A stretch of DNA of 64,000 nucleotides from Charina bottae. Taxonomy: Eukaryota; Chordata; Lepidosauria; Squamata; Charinaidae. Positions 1 to 9,929 of the stretch are shown piece by piece (positions within the stretch are counted from its first letter, which is position 1; each line of letters opens with the position of its first letter). Where the stretch lies: positions 2,543,001 to 2,607,000 of the forward strand of contig JALMGJ010000018.1 in the NCBI GenBank assembly GCA_023362775.1, read 5' to 3'. The notes below the pieces were generated by a model that saw only the letters and a list, made by a program, of their open reading frames with translations, did not search any database and was not told the DNA's origin. A program made the translations under genes and the position numbers.

Positions 1-690
1 CCACCTCTATTCAAGGAAGGATTTTCCAAGTTGGCATAAATGGATTCCTTGACCCCTCTCTCAAACCACCTATCTTCTCTGTCTAAAATGTGAACATTAA
101 TGTCCTCAAATGAGTGTCTTTTTTCCTTTAGATGAAGATAAACTGCTGACTCTGGTCCTGTGGTGTTACTTCTCCTGTGTTGGGCCATCCTCCTGTACAA
201 AGGTTGTTTGGTTTCTCCAATGTAGAGTTCAGAGCACTCCTCACTGCACTGGATTGCATAAACTACATTGCTTTCCTTGTGTTTTGGAGTTTGATCTTTG
301 GGGTGTACAAGCCTCTGTCTCAGCGTGTTGGTGGGTTTGATATATACAGGTATGTGGTGTTTGCCAAATATCCGTTTTATCTTTTCAGACACGCCAGCCA
401 TGTAAGGAATGACCAGGTTCTTCCGTTTACTCTGAGTCTCAGCCCTATCTGTCGCTGTTTTAGGTCTGGTAGACTTTGATTTAGTGAAGGCCAAATTTGG
501 ATATCCACAGGCCTTCAGAGCTGTTCTCAGGTGCTGCTTTTCATTCTTTTTGGAATCCATGGAGGTGGGGATGGTTTCTGCTCTGTGTGATAATGTCCTG
601 ATGACTCCTAGTTTGTGCTGCAGTGGATGGTGGGAGTCAAACATCAGGTATTGATCTGTGTGTGTGGGTTTCCTGTAGATCCCTATTTCT
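1..690 (-). pseudogene. PLE family A: linker plus GIY-YIG endonuclease, - strand copy
   Basis: The - strand translation runs through the region after the reverse transcriptase (DSKKNEKQHLRTALKACGYP, then a basic linker and an IFGKHHIPVYIKP stretch) into the nuclease (VVYAIQCSEECSELYIGET). The frame is interrupted and cut by the window edge, so this is a remnant. The reverse transcriptase core is not present. Confidence 0.75.
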
Positions 691-693
691 AGC

Positions 694-1125
694 TTGCAAA
701 CTCCAAAACACAAGGAAAGCAATGTAGTGTATGCAATCCAGTGCAGTGAGGAGTGCTCTGAACTCTACATTGGAGAAACCAAACAACCTTTGTACAGGAG
801 GATGGCCCAACACAGGAGAAGTAACACCACAAGACCAGAGTCAGCAGTTTATCTTCATCTAAAGGAAAAAGGACACTCATTTGAGGACATTAATGTTCAC
901 ATTTTAGACAGAGAAGATAGGTGGTTTGAGAGAGGGGTCAAGGAATCCATTTATGCCAACTTGGAAAATCCTTCCTTGAATAGAGGTGGGGGCCTCAGGC
1001 ACAACCTTTCCCCTATCTTCCTTCCTGCTTTGTCTTCTGTGCCTAGGAAGATTAAGACCATTTCACAAGCTCAACAGCAGCAGGGTAATCTTAACGATCC
1101 TCCTTTAGATGATAAAGGGACTTAG
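694..1125 (+). pseudogene. PLE family A: GIY-YIG endonuclease domain, + strand copy
   Basis: An open frame of 143 codons holds the nuclease: VVYAIQC, a Cys pair, LYIGET, then LYRRMAQHRR and a conserved H-x-K-x-x-GH segment (LKEKGHSFED). These fit the GIY-YIG motif (here VYA/YIG) and the Arg of the active centre. The C-terminal half is a low-complexity tail rich in Ser, Pro and Gln. It lacks the reverse transcriptase, so it is a 5'-truncated element and not an independent gene. Confidence 0.8.
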
Positions 1126-1217
1126 AAATAAACATCTCAAAATAACCATGACCTAGCCCCAGGTGCAAGGTCACACAGCCACCCTAGAAACATATTTAAG
1201 GATTCCCTTACTAACTT

Positions 1218-1270
1218 TACTCAGACTGAAGAAGCTCCTTGGATAAGGAGTGAAACGTTTCTACTGAGAA
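1218..1270 (+). ncRNA. Hammerhead-ribozyme-like motif, PLE family A
   Basis: CTGAAGA (1,226-1,232) fits the core CUGANGA. Stem II is CTCCTT/AAGGAG with a GGAT loop (1,235-1,250). GAAACGTT (1,252-1,259) gives the GAAA core, a minimal A-C/G-U stem III and the cleavage position. Stem I pairs AGA with TCT (1,223-1,225 with 1,260-1,262) and, after a 3-base bulge, CTC with GAG. Every core position is intact. Confidence 0.75.
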
Positions 1271-1436
1271 AATAGAAATCCAGTTGACATGATTCAAGCC
1301 ACAGATTGTATGTCATGGCACAGTGGAACTGCTTCTTCGTGTTTCAGAGATGTTCTTTCCTCAGTGGGCTCACATTGCACATTACACTACAGTCACAAGG
1401 TTGTGGAGTCCTTGGTGCTCTCTGAGCCTTGTTGTT

Positions 1437-1486
1437 TTCTTGCAGACGTTTCATTGCCTGACTAGGCAACATCCTCAGTGCGAGAA
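1437..1486 (-). ncRNA. Hammerhead-ribozyme-like motif, PLE family B (- strand)
   Basis: On the - strand: CTGAGGA (1,478-1,472), stem II TTGCC/GGCAA, GAAACGTC (1,452-1,445), and stem I TTCTCGCA/TGCAAGAA with one mismatch. Same design as the + copy at 2,019-2,068. Confidence 0.75.
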
Positions 1487-1900
1487 GGGAGTTATGTTTG
1501 CTCTCAGTTTATATAAAGTGGTTTGCCCTGCTTGTGTTGGTGGCGGTGTTCTCTCCTTGGGAGTTCCTTGATTGGGCTGTTGTTTACTGCTTGGTTGATT
1601 GACTGAGTTAATAGTTCCTTGATTAACGTCTAGTGTACTGTTTGATTGTTCATCTGGTGTTAATCCTGGTGTTAATCTTTGCATATCTGGGTGTTGATTG
1701 CTGGTGAGGCAGTGTTCTGTTCTTTTGGCTTTTCTATTGTCTCTATTGAATGGTATGTAAATGTTGTTTATCTCTATGTGCCTGTTGATGGCTGACTTGT
1801 CAGAGTGCGAAGCTTCCAGGAATTCCCTAGCATTCCTGGATTTGTCTTGGTCTAGGATGCTTACAGTCTCACAATTGAACGTATGGTTGAGTCTGTCCAT
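1475..1900 (-). pseudogene. PLE family B: C-terminal end of the polyprotein
   Basis: A 141-codon frame begins MDRLNHTFNCETVSILDQ and continues with AREFLEASHSDKSAINRHI, then a low-complexity tail. Similar pieces occur at 37,951-38,163 (+ reading) and 43,243-43,671 (-) in this window. Only the part downstream of the nuclease survives. Confidence 0.75.
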
Positions 1901-2018
1901 GTGTTGTGAGATTAAGGAGTTTTCATTGCGTCTTCACAATGGAAGGAGAGAACAGCAACCCCACCAAACACAAGCAGGGCAAACCACTGTATATAAACTG
2001 AGAGCAAACACAACTCCC

Positions 2019-2068
2019 TTCTCGCACTGAGGATGTTGCCTAGTCGGGCAATGAAACGTCTGCAAGAA
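2019..2068 (+). ncRNA. Hammerhead-ribozyme-like motif, PLE family B (+ strand)
   Basis: CTGAGGA at 2,027-2,033; stem II TTGCC (2,036-2,040) with GGCAA (2,047-2,051); GAAACGTC at 2,053-2,060; stem I TTCTCGCA (2,019-2,026) with TGCAAGAA (2,061-2,068), seven of eight pairs. The two copies in this insertion face away from each other. Confidence 0.78.
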
Positions 2069-2304
2069 AACAACAAGGCTCAGTGAGCACCAAGGACTCC
2101 ACAGTTCAATCCTGAGCTACAAATATTCTCTTCAATTGGAGTCACAAGGTTGCCAAATGTGTTTCAGCTAAGCAGGTTATGTGAATTAGCCATTCCCTCC
2201 CTCCTTCCTACAGCTGGCCTGTATCCTGAGCCCACTTTAGCTGAGGTTTCACTCTCTGGCAGTTCACCTTGATTCCTTCCTGTGGTTTTGACTGATTGAT
2301 GATG

Positions 2305-2420
2305 ATTACTTGCCATCAAGTCGTTGTCAACTCTTAGCGACCACATAGATAGATTTTCTCCACGATGATCTGTCCCTAACCTGGTCCTTCAGCTCTTCCA
2401 ATGATACACGGCAACTCCCA
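2305..2420. repeat. Probable worn interspersed repeat
   Basis: The stretch beginning near CCATCAAGTCGTTGTCAACT and passing through CTTAGCGACCACATAGATAG resembles a dispersed repeat I have seen in amniote genomes, but I cannot name the family with certainty. Confidence 0.4.
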
Positions 2421-2777
2421 TAATCTGTAGCTCACAGAGTTTGGAAGGATTTGGAAGTTTTCCTCCAAGACGTTTTACCACATGTGGCCAGATGCACAGC
2501 ATTTATGCTATTTTTGCATGTGATCACCTCCACGATCGTGCAGAGGTCTTCATGGTTTCCTGTGGGAGGAAAGTGTTCTTTGAAAGGGTTTTAGCTAAGG
2601 CCAAGGTCAAAACAATGCAATTGTTCTGACAGGAAGACCGATATTTCCAGGTTTTGTTTTCAGACTGCATCTCAACCGCACCATCTTGTGGCAGAAGGAT
2701 TACATGCACATTTCCAGACGTCACATGCTCTGGTTCACACATTGCATAAGCCATAGTTTGTTTTAATATGGTTGGTT

Positions 2778-3475
2778 GAATAAGCCACTGTGGTGGATTT
2801 GCACATATATATAACCTCAATTTGCAAACCATGGCAGCACGCATAATAGAATAAGCTCAGATGGACAGATTGACAATTCTAATAAAACAAAAAGAACTAG
2901 GAGATTATCAACTTACTTGGAATCCATTTATAGAATTTTTGCAAAAAGAATATAAAATAAAACTATTGTAACGGAAAAATATTAGAAGAGATAAACAAGA
3001 TAATATATTAGAATATATGTACTAGAATATAAGAACAAATGAAAGGTTTAAAATATAATAAGAATTAAGATATCTATATATTTATATATTAAAGAAATAT
3101 TAATAAAAGGAAGGAATAAAATAAAAGAGGAATACAACAGTAATATAGTAAAAATTAAAAGTAAGAAGCTATCTTCAAGAAAGAAACAGGAAGTCATTTT
3201 AAACTAATTGTTCTACGTGATGTAATGTTATAAGGATTTTGATATGTAGGATTATTTAGTTTTGAATGTAAGTTTATTAAGTTTGTTATGTATTTTGTCA
3301 TTTATCTTTATGTCATTGATGTTGTTGATGTCTTTGTTTGTTTGTTTTTTGGTGTTTTTTTAATAATAAAATTATTTTAAAATTTAAAAAAAAAAAAGAA
3401 TAAGCCACTGTGGTGGATTTGCACATATATATAACCTCAATTTGCAAACCATGGCAGCACGCATAATAGAATAAG
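2778..3475 (+). mobile_element. 5'-truncated L1 with 78-bp perfect target duplication
   Basis: A 78-bp sequence at 2,778-2,855 is repeated without a mismatch at 3,398-3,475. Between them, 2,856-3,397 holds the last 36 codons of an L1 ORF2 (MDRLTILIKQKELGDYQLTW and on to EYKIKLL, stop at 2,969), an AT-rich 3' UTR and a short poly(A) at 3,386-3,397. Perfect flanks point to a young insertion. L1 duplications are normally about 7-20 bp, so this one is exceptional. Confidence 0.88.
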
Positions 3476-3714
3476 AATATCTTTTGGCTTAGCACAATGT
3501 GCTCAAAATCGGGAGACAGGTAGGGCCTTTTCCAGTTAACAAATTCTAAAATGTGTTAGTCGGAAAAAGTGGTACCAAACTCCCTCTGATTTTGGCTACC
3601 ATAGAGTAACACAGCTTTCCTACAATGCCCCGAATTGCTCAGTTTGTCAAACGCTTTCTATAGTCTTCCTTCCCTGCCCAATTTAAAATACATAGCCCAT
3701 TTTTTTCTGATTTT

Positions 3715-4066
3715 AAAAAACTCTAAAAGGTAAAGGTTCCCCCTGCACATTTGTTCAGTTGTGTCTGACTCTAGGGGCCGGTGCTCATCTCTGTTTCTTA
3801 GCCGAAGAGCCAGCGTTGTCCAAAGACGCTTCCATGGTCATGTGGCCGGCATGACGCACATGGAACGCTGTTACTATCCCACCAAAGTGGTACCTATTCA
3901 TCTACTTGCATTTGCATGCTTTCGAATTGCTAGGTTTGCAAGAGCTGGGGCGGGTGCGGGAGCTCACTCCATCATGGGGGCTAGGGATTTGAACCTCCGA
4001 ACTTGCGATCTTCGGATCGACAAGCCTGGCGTCTTACCCGCTGAGCAACCAAAAAACTCTAGAAAG
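3715..4066 (-). mobile_element. tRNA-derived SINE (Sauria/Squam type), - strand
   Basis: Read on the - strand it has a tRNA-like head with box A and box B (GGTTCAAATCC), a body with GGTACCACTTTGG and CATGCCGGCCACATGACC, and a tail with CCCCTAGAGTCAGACACAAC. The flanks AAAAAACTCTAAAAG (3,715-3,729) and AAAAAACTCTAGAAAG (4,051-4,066) are the target duplication. The element itself is 3,730-4,050. Confidence 0.88.
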
Positions 4067-4582
4067 ACATAAAGCTTTGCTTATGCATATGGCAGATTCC
4101 CATTTTATTTTATTTTTTAAGATATAAAAAAATCACCTGGGAGAAGCAGCTGGGTGGTATCACGAGAGGTGTTTGCAGGCATTTTATGGCGCTGGCATGT
4201 TAGAGAGACATGTCCTGAGCATATGTAGGAGTACAGGGTTTCTCCCAGCATCCAAGACAACCTTTGCTGTTCTTTTGTGTGGGAGGCAGAGCCTCTGAAG
4301 CAATTTTCAGCATCAGAGGGCAAAAAACCTCTGAAAGAAAATTAAACTTGAATCGCTGGTCAAATGAGATTGCCAGGCAGCCCTTCATAATTTCTAAAAT
4401 GTATTTCGGCAGGATTTTAAAATATTTTGAGATTCATAAAAAGGTCACAGAGACTCACAAGAGTAAATAACTTTTAAAACGCATTCACAGCTAAAAACCT
4501 AAATGTAACACCCGTGCAGAAGAGGTCCGCCATGGCCTTCTTCTGGGATCACGGGTGTCAGCAGGAGGGAGTCAAAAAAGTC
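4067..4582. other. No gene seen
   Basis: Unremarkable AT-rich intergenic sequence. Confidence 0.6.
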
Positions 4583-5311
4583 AAGATGGCTTTTGTGTCT
4601 GTGTAACTATCATTCTCTTTTTAACCTACTGTATTTTATATAAATGAGTTCCATAGTTATATAAATGTATTAGAAATTAATATATATGTACTTGAATAAT
4701 ATTTACATTAGATACATGTGTGATGATCCCAACAACCATGCCCTAATAAACACTTCTCAATGCAGTTCGTTAGAATGCAGATTAAGCTTTATTCAGGATA
4801 CATGTTAACTGAAGCACTCCTAAAGATCTGAATGCGGATTCCCGCCAAACTGTACCATCTTAACTTCCCCCCTTGCGCGCCAAATTACCAACCGATGATC
4901 TCATTGTGCAAACGTTCTCATCTCCACACTCCCGCAGGTGGGTGACCTTGACGAAGCCGTTTCCAGCCTCTACTCTCAGACATAACACTCAACGGCCAGT
5001 CCCCCTCCCACCAGTCCCCACAACATCTCTAGTCCGAATCCCAGTGGCAGGATTTATGGACATGAACCCTGACGACATGCTGTATATATAGAATGGTAAC
5101 TGTCAATTGTTATAACAATATATTTCTATTATGTTTTCTTTCTTCTGTTGTATTTTTTCACTTTTTTAAAAGCACTTTATATGTATAGGGTTTTTTTTCT
5201 CTTTGAGAATGTATGTGTTTGCATTATAATTACCTTTGTGTTTTATTTCTTTTTCTTTTTCTGTTATTATTTTAAAAGCAATTAAGAAAAAGATGGCTTT
5301 TGTGACTGTGT
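4583..5311. mobile_element. Retroelement insertion with 22-bp target duplication, holding an LTR-like piece
   Basis: AAGATGGCTTTTGTGTCTGT plus GT (4,583-4,604) recurs at 5,290-5,311 with one mismatch. The insert is AT-rich at both ends, like an L1 3' region. Its middle (about 4,705-5,095) is different: on the - strand it has TATATATA (5,082-5,090) and, about 290 bp on, AATAAAGC (4,793-4,786), the order expected in a retroviral-type LTR. No clean TG...CA ends were found. Confidence 0.5.
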
Positions 5312-6249
5312 GATCAAAGCCTGACCCCTTTTGATGGGCATTGCCCCTGTTTATTACCATGCTCATCTTGCAAGCTCAAAGTTGGCCTGGTGCTGCCACC
5401 TGCAGGAATGTCACTCATGGGAGTCTCTGCTAATGTGACCTAGGTTGGGCTAAGAAAGACTGGCCCAAAGTCATCTGAGGTCAACTGGAGGCTGAACCTG
5501 GATCTCCCTGGTCCCAATACAGCACCTTCCACACAACCCCTCATGAGAGATTGTAGCCCATAATACCTGCCCATTCGGTTGGCACAAACAAGCCCACACA
5601 TTCATGAATATCCCTTTCGTTAGTTGAACTGGGGGTACGGTTCTTCATGGGTCTTCTACCAATGAGGGTGTCAACTGCTCTACCCATGGAACGTAGAGTA
5701 GATGCTACAATTGTTCCTCTTGATACTATTTTCCATCAAGACATTTCCCCCACTGTCTGCTTGGGGGGTGGAAGAGGGAAGGGCTGTTGCATCTTCTGTG
5801 TGGTTCTGAGTACAATGTGTTGAGAGTTGTTAATTTCACTTGTGGATGCTGCAAGGGGAAGATGCAGACCATATATACTGACAGGGAAAATCAGCCTTGG
5901 CAGTTTCTCCTCAGTGCTGTGAAATTGACAAAAGCTGACTAAGGTGGTTGTGGTGAAATTGACTAGATTGGGTAGTAGCTGCCCATATCACATATGTGAT
6001 TTTTTTTCCCCTTATGCTGACCACAACACCATCACTGAGGAGCAATATCTAAGCTGGGCCCAGCTACATGCTACTTCCAGGCATTGGGGCACAGGTCATT
6101 CCCCCACAGCACAACTTTAATATTTTTACAGAAAAATTAAATGGCTCAAATCTTGTGAGATCGCCAAATCTCATGAAATTTCGATGTTCTAACCTGAAAC
6201 ATTGTGAGATCTGGGGCAACAGCAACAAGGTTTCATAAGTGTTCAAGTA
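5312..6249. other. No gene seen
   Basis: Non-repetitive intergenic sequence with short frames only. Confidence 0.6.
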
Positions 6250-6450
6250 AAATGTGTGAGCCCTTCGAGGTAGACCAGATCAGCAAACAGACTCCATAGG
6301 AAAACCAGATAGGCTATATTGCGATTGGCTATAATAACAGAATCCTGCAAGTCTGAATGTGCTTCTTCTCCCCTCCCTCTTATACCCCAGTGAGTCAAGG
6401 AGGAACCATCCTGAGTCTCTTCTTAATACTATCTCCCTTTCCAGAACTTC
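6250..6450. repeat. Diverged repeat, pair with 14,540-14,700
   Basis: GGTAGACCAGA, an ACCAGAT block and ACAGAATCCTGCAAGTCTGA recur in the same order at 14,550-14,640. The family is unknown; an old LTR is possible. Confidence 0.45.
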
Positions 6451-6629
6451 AGGAATGCTTCCATCCTCTGCTTCAAGGCTGTCTCCCTGGCTCCCTACAG
6501 AATGACATTTCCTGCAAGTTTTAGCAACCTTGTGAGAACCTGGTGTGGGTACGTGAGCGTGTGAGTACATGCCCACAGCAGGGATCATCTGCTAGATGCT
6601 CATGGGCCACCAAAGCTTGGGAGACATTG

Positions 6630-6770
6630 TACTAGGGCAGTGCTTCTCAACTTTGGCCACTTGAAGATGTGTGGACTTCAACTCCCAGAATCCCCCAGCC
6701 AGCCATGAATTCTGGGAGTTGAAGTCCACCCATCTTCAAGTGGCCAAGGTTGAGAAGCACTGTACGAGGG
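6630..6770. mobile_element. Palindromic hAT-type MITE
   Basis: 6,638-6,762 starts CAGTGCTTCTCAAC, ends GTTGAGAAGCACTG and is nearly self-complementary through TGGACTTCAACTCCCAGAAT. Flanks TACTAGGG and TACGAGGG (one mismatch) are an 8-bp target duplication, as in hAT elements. Confidence 0.88.
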
Positions 6771-7437
6771 AGTGGGCAAAGCACCAAGAGGCCAATGGGG
6801 GTGAGGGTGAGGAAGGGCCAGGAACTTGCCCATGCCCCATTTTTCTTGCAGGACTCCTTTGGGTGATCTATCATTCTTCCTTAACGCAATGGGAGGATGG
6901 GTTGGTAAACACGTAGGATGTCTCCTGCTCTGAAAAGCTTCTTTGATATGGGAAGACATGTGATTGATGAACTTGTTTGCTGAATGCCGGAGGAAATGAG
7001 AATTCAGGGCTCCCCAGGTCCTGTGATATACAAAAATGCCTGAAGGCTTCCGAAAGGGCTCATTCCTGGCATCCCCTGGCCTGCCGAGGGATTTGAGCTG
7101 CTGCATTTGGGCCTTCCGTTAAAGCCCGTGAGCCGTCTCTGGTGGCCTGAAGGAGTTTAGGGCAGGAAAGGTTAGCAGCCACAGCATAGGAACCCAGTAG
7201 ACGATACAACGAAGTCACACATGACACAATGTGCAAATTATACCCCTGTTGCATGATGAGATTGTGACATGCCTGATGCCACTTCCCTCCCTCTCTCCCC
7301 CAATGGGCACCTATCAGCAACAGTTGGAACTGGCAGGTTGTGTATCTGATGAATCACCGCCTGCCAGTTGCTATATTTCCTGGTCGGTAACAAAGTTGTC
7401 TCCTTCAGGGTGCTGAGGCCATAGAGACATGGGGCAT
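6771..7437. other. No gene seen
   Basis: Apparently unique sequence up to the microsatellite. Confidence 0.6.
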
Positions 7438-7638
7438 TTCTCCTTCTCCTTCTCCTTCTCCTTCTCCTTCTCCTTCTCCTTCTCCTTCTCCTTCTCCTTC
7501 TCCTTCTCCTTCTCCTTCTCCTTCTCCTTCTCCTTCTCCTTCTCCTTCTCCTTCTCCTCCTCCTCCTCCTCCTCCTCCTCCTCCTCCTCCTCCTCCTCCT
7601 CCTCCTCCTCCTCCTCCTCCTCCTCCTCCTCCTCCTCC
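7438..7638 (+). repeat. (TTCTCC)n then (TCC)n microsatellite
   Basis: About 120 bp of the hexamer pass into about 80 bp of the trinucleotide. All frames stay open (poly-Ser/Phe, poly-Glu, poly-Arg, poly-Gly), so long frames here mean nothing. Such mirror-symmetric purine/pyrimidine tracts can form triplex (H-DNA). Confidence 0.97.
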
Positions 7639-9100
7639 AAATGGTATCAGGGGAAGTTGGGTGCTGAGGCAAGATTGAGTGCTGAAGGTGCTTGGAGTTC
7701 TCAGAAGTCGTGGGAATGAATAAGAGGGCTGACTAAGATCTGGCACGGTGGTAGTAATGCGGCTGGTTGGAGTTGTTTGGCCAGCTGTGGGATAACGGCC
7801 TGCCGCTGGAGAGGAACCAAGTCCTTGGCCGCATGTTTTGGCTGGGGTGGCTGTAGCTCAGTCTCCAAGGGCCAGTGGGCAGCTGGTGGAGCTGGAAGAT
7901 ATGGCTGGACTGGTGGGTGGGCGGGCATCGGTGGAAGGTTCCTCGAGACAGAGGTGGGTGGCACCCAGGTTTGGACGGCAGGAGTGGGGTGGCTTGTAGA
8001 GCACTGGCCTGCCTCGTGACTGTCCTGAGGACACCAAAGAGCCTGTGTTGAGACCTCGGGATTCCGTTGCACATGTTTTGCACGCTAAAGGATCCTGAGG
8101 TCACCTTGCTTGCACACTCACATGCCACATCAGCCATCCTGGGCTGGGTCCATCTGTGGGTTTTCCCTTTCTGTCCTGGGTGTCAGCTCCTTCTACTGGC
8201 TTAGGCTTACTTCTGGCTCTATAGTTCCAGTATAAAATAGCTTTCGACAGATGTAATGTACGCCCACCAGCAATCTTCCCAAAACGCTGCCCTCTAGAGA
8301 TACTCGAGTCCCATTCCCGTCCCCCAGCCACCATGGCACGCAGGGAAGGCTGGATGACACGTCTCGCTGGCTCTCGTCCTCAGTAAACTTTGCAGAACTG
8401 AACTCAGAGTCAGAATGTGAGAGACTGTGAAGGTCCTTTGGGGGAATCGGGTTATTCCATCAGGCAGGGGTGCTGGTGGAGAAATGCCCACCATTCGATT
8501 CCATCTTTGGGAAGGGAGACATGTGTCTCATCTCAGCAGAAATAGCAGGACCCCATGCCGCTATTTTTAATGTGCTGGGAAAATCTGCATGTGGGCCGTG
8601 TGATGACAAGTGTGTGATTCCTTGAATTTGCAGAGTTAAACACAATTACATACACACACACATTCACACACACACACACATGCCTTACAGTGCAATTCTC
8701 CAGTACAGCACATTTCTCTTGTCCCGGCTACGGGCAGCATGTTTTTCTTGGGTGGGTGAACTCAATTCCTTACATATTTGACATTTTAATTGTCGTGGAA
8801 ATGCAAAGCTTAAGAAGACGTTAAAGATGGGCAAATGTTCTCTGCAGACAACAGCCGTTGCTTGTGTCCAGGAGCTCACAACTCAGAAAAAGATCCCTCC
8901 CTCCCCCTCCAAATTCAGGGCCAGAGACATTTTTGAAAAGATCAACAGAAACCCTGCCTTGTCCCCTCTTTTGGAGAACCTCCAGAGACAGGAAGGAAAT
9001 AGAGAGGGAAAAGATGTCAGGGCACTATCTCTTTAAGGAAGAGGAAGATGGCAGAAAGAGAGGTGGAACAAATACTATATGCTACTAAATACTACACCTC
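7639..9100. other. No gene seen
   Basis: Apparently unique; the frames in 7.7-8.1 kb lack any recognisable domain or splice support. Confidence 0.55.
8648..8682 (+). repeat. (CA)n microsatellite
   Basis: Interrupted CA repeats of about 35 bp. Confidence 0.85.
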
Positions 9101-9385
9101 TATATAGGGGGCGCGATGGCTCAGTGGTTAAGATGCCAGGCTTGTTGGTCGGAAGGTCAGCAGTTCGAGACCTGAGCGCCGCGTGACGGAGTGAATAAAT
9201 AGGTACCACTTTGGTGGGATGGTAACAGCGTCATGCCGGCCACATGACCGCAGAAGCATCTTTGGACAACGCTGGCTCTTTGGCTAAGAAACGGAGATGA
9301 GCACCGGCCCCTAGAGTCGGACATGACTACCGGCCCCTAGAGTCGGACATGACTGTGCAGGGGAAAACCTTTACCTTTTATATAG
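9101..9385 (+). mobile_element. tRNA-derived SINE with doubled tail
   Basis: Box A (TGGCTCAGTGG) and the usual body are present, but about 60 bp between the head and GGTACC are missing. The 26-bp tail segment ACCGGCCCCTAGAGTCGGAC + ATGACT occurs twice (9,303-9,328 and 9,329-9,354). TATATAG flanks the element at 9,101-9,107 and 9,379-9,385. Confidence 0.85.
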
Positions 9386-9556
9386 AGGTGAGAAGGAAGA
9401 TGGAGAGTGAAAGGAATTGGGAGGGAACTGGGGATGGAGGGAGAAAATGGGGGGGAGGAAAACGGGGGAAGAGCAGAGGATGTCTGGCAGCATCGCAGCT
9501 CATCACAAGGATGTCAAGTACATCATTTTTATTTCTTTGTCTTCTATCAATTGCAA

Positions 9557-9785
9557 TATATTTAATCCATCCAATCATATCCAATTCTCGGAGACTGCCT
9601 GGACTAGTCCCTGCAGTTTCCTTGGCAAGGTTTTTCAGAAGTGGTTTGCCATTGCCTCCTTCCTAGGGCTGAGAGAGAGTGACTGGCCAAAGGTCACCCA
9701 GCTGACTTCGTGCCTAAGGCGGGACTAGAACTCACGGTCTCCCAGTTTCTATCCCGGTGTCTTAACCACTACACCAAACTGGCTC
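9557..9785 (-). mobile_element. CORE/MIR-like SINE, - strand
   Basis: On the - strand: CCAGTTTGGTGTAGTGGTTA (tRNA-like head with box A), GAGTTCTAGTCCC (box B), then GGGTGACCTTTGGCCAGTCA and AAACTGCAGGGACTAGTCCA. The head and core match the SINEs at 31.3 kb and 32.9 kb. Confidence 0.7.

Positions 9786-9786
<1 letters not shown>

Positions 9787-9829
<43 letters not shown>
9787..9829 (+). repeat. (GT)n microsatellite
   Basis: About 21 GT units at the head end of the adjoining SINE. Confidence 0.95.
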
Positions 9830-9832
<3 letters not shown>

Positions 9833-9929
9833 CAGGAGGAATTAACAAAGAAAATGGGCAGAAGAAAAAAGGAAAAGGAAAAGAAAAAGAGAAGAAAAAA
9901 TTGGAATAGACGTATATGAAACCCAACGC

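Larger units (their letters stand above)
1..1304. mobile_element. Penelope-like element (family A), head-to-head inverted copies
   Basis: Bases 1-690 read on the - strand and bases 694-1,130 read on the + strand encode the same GIY-YIG endonuclease region, so two copies point away from a junction near 690. About 290 bp are shared between the arms (1-290 against 694-985 reversed). Penelope-like elements are retroelements with a telomerase-like reverse transcriptase fused to a GIY-YIG nuclease, and they often carry inverted partial copies. The + arm continues through a 3' UTR, a hammerhead motif at 1,218-1,270, and the 3' terminus ending CAAGCCACAG at 1,304. The left end runs off the window. 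Confidence 0.85.
1391..2152. mobile_element. Penelope-like element (family B), inverted pieces with 13-bp target duplication
   Basis: AGTCACAAGGTTG at 1,391-1,403 and 2,140-2,152 flanks a 736-bp insert. The left part (to about 1,905) reads on the - strand and the right part on the + strand; both carry the same 3' end with a hammerhead motif and an ACAACAAGGCTCAG stretch. The - strand part encodes the domain that follows the GIY-YIG nuclease in this family (HMDRLNHTFN, then a NAREFLEASHSDKSAINRH stretch). Confidence 0.85.

Noticed and set aside
3730..4050. tRNA gene
   Set aside because: Box A and box B are present here and in the other SINEs, but they belong to tRNA-derived SINE heads with SINE bodies and tails; no isolated cloverleaf was found.
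7238..7746. Poly-Arg, poly-Glu, poly-Gly and poly-Ser frames
   Set aside because: Pure products of the hexamer and trinucleotide microsatellite.
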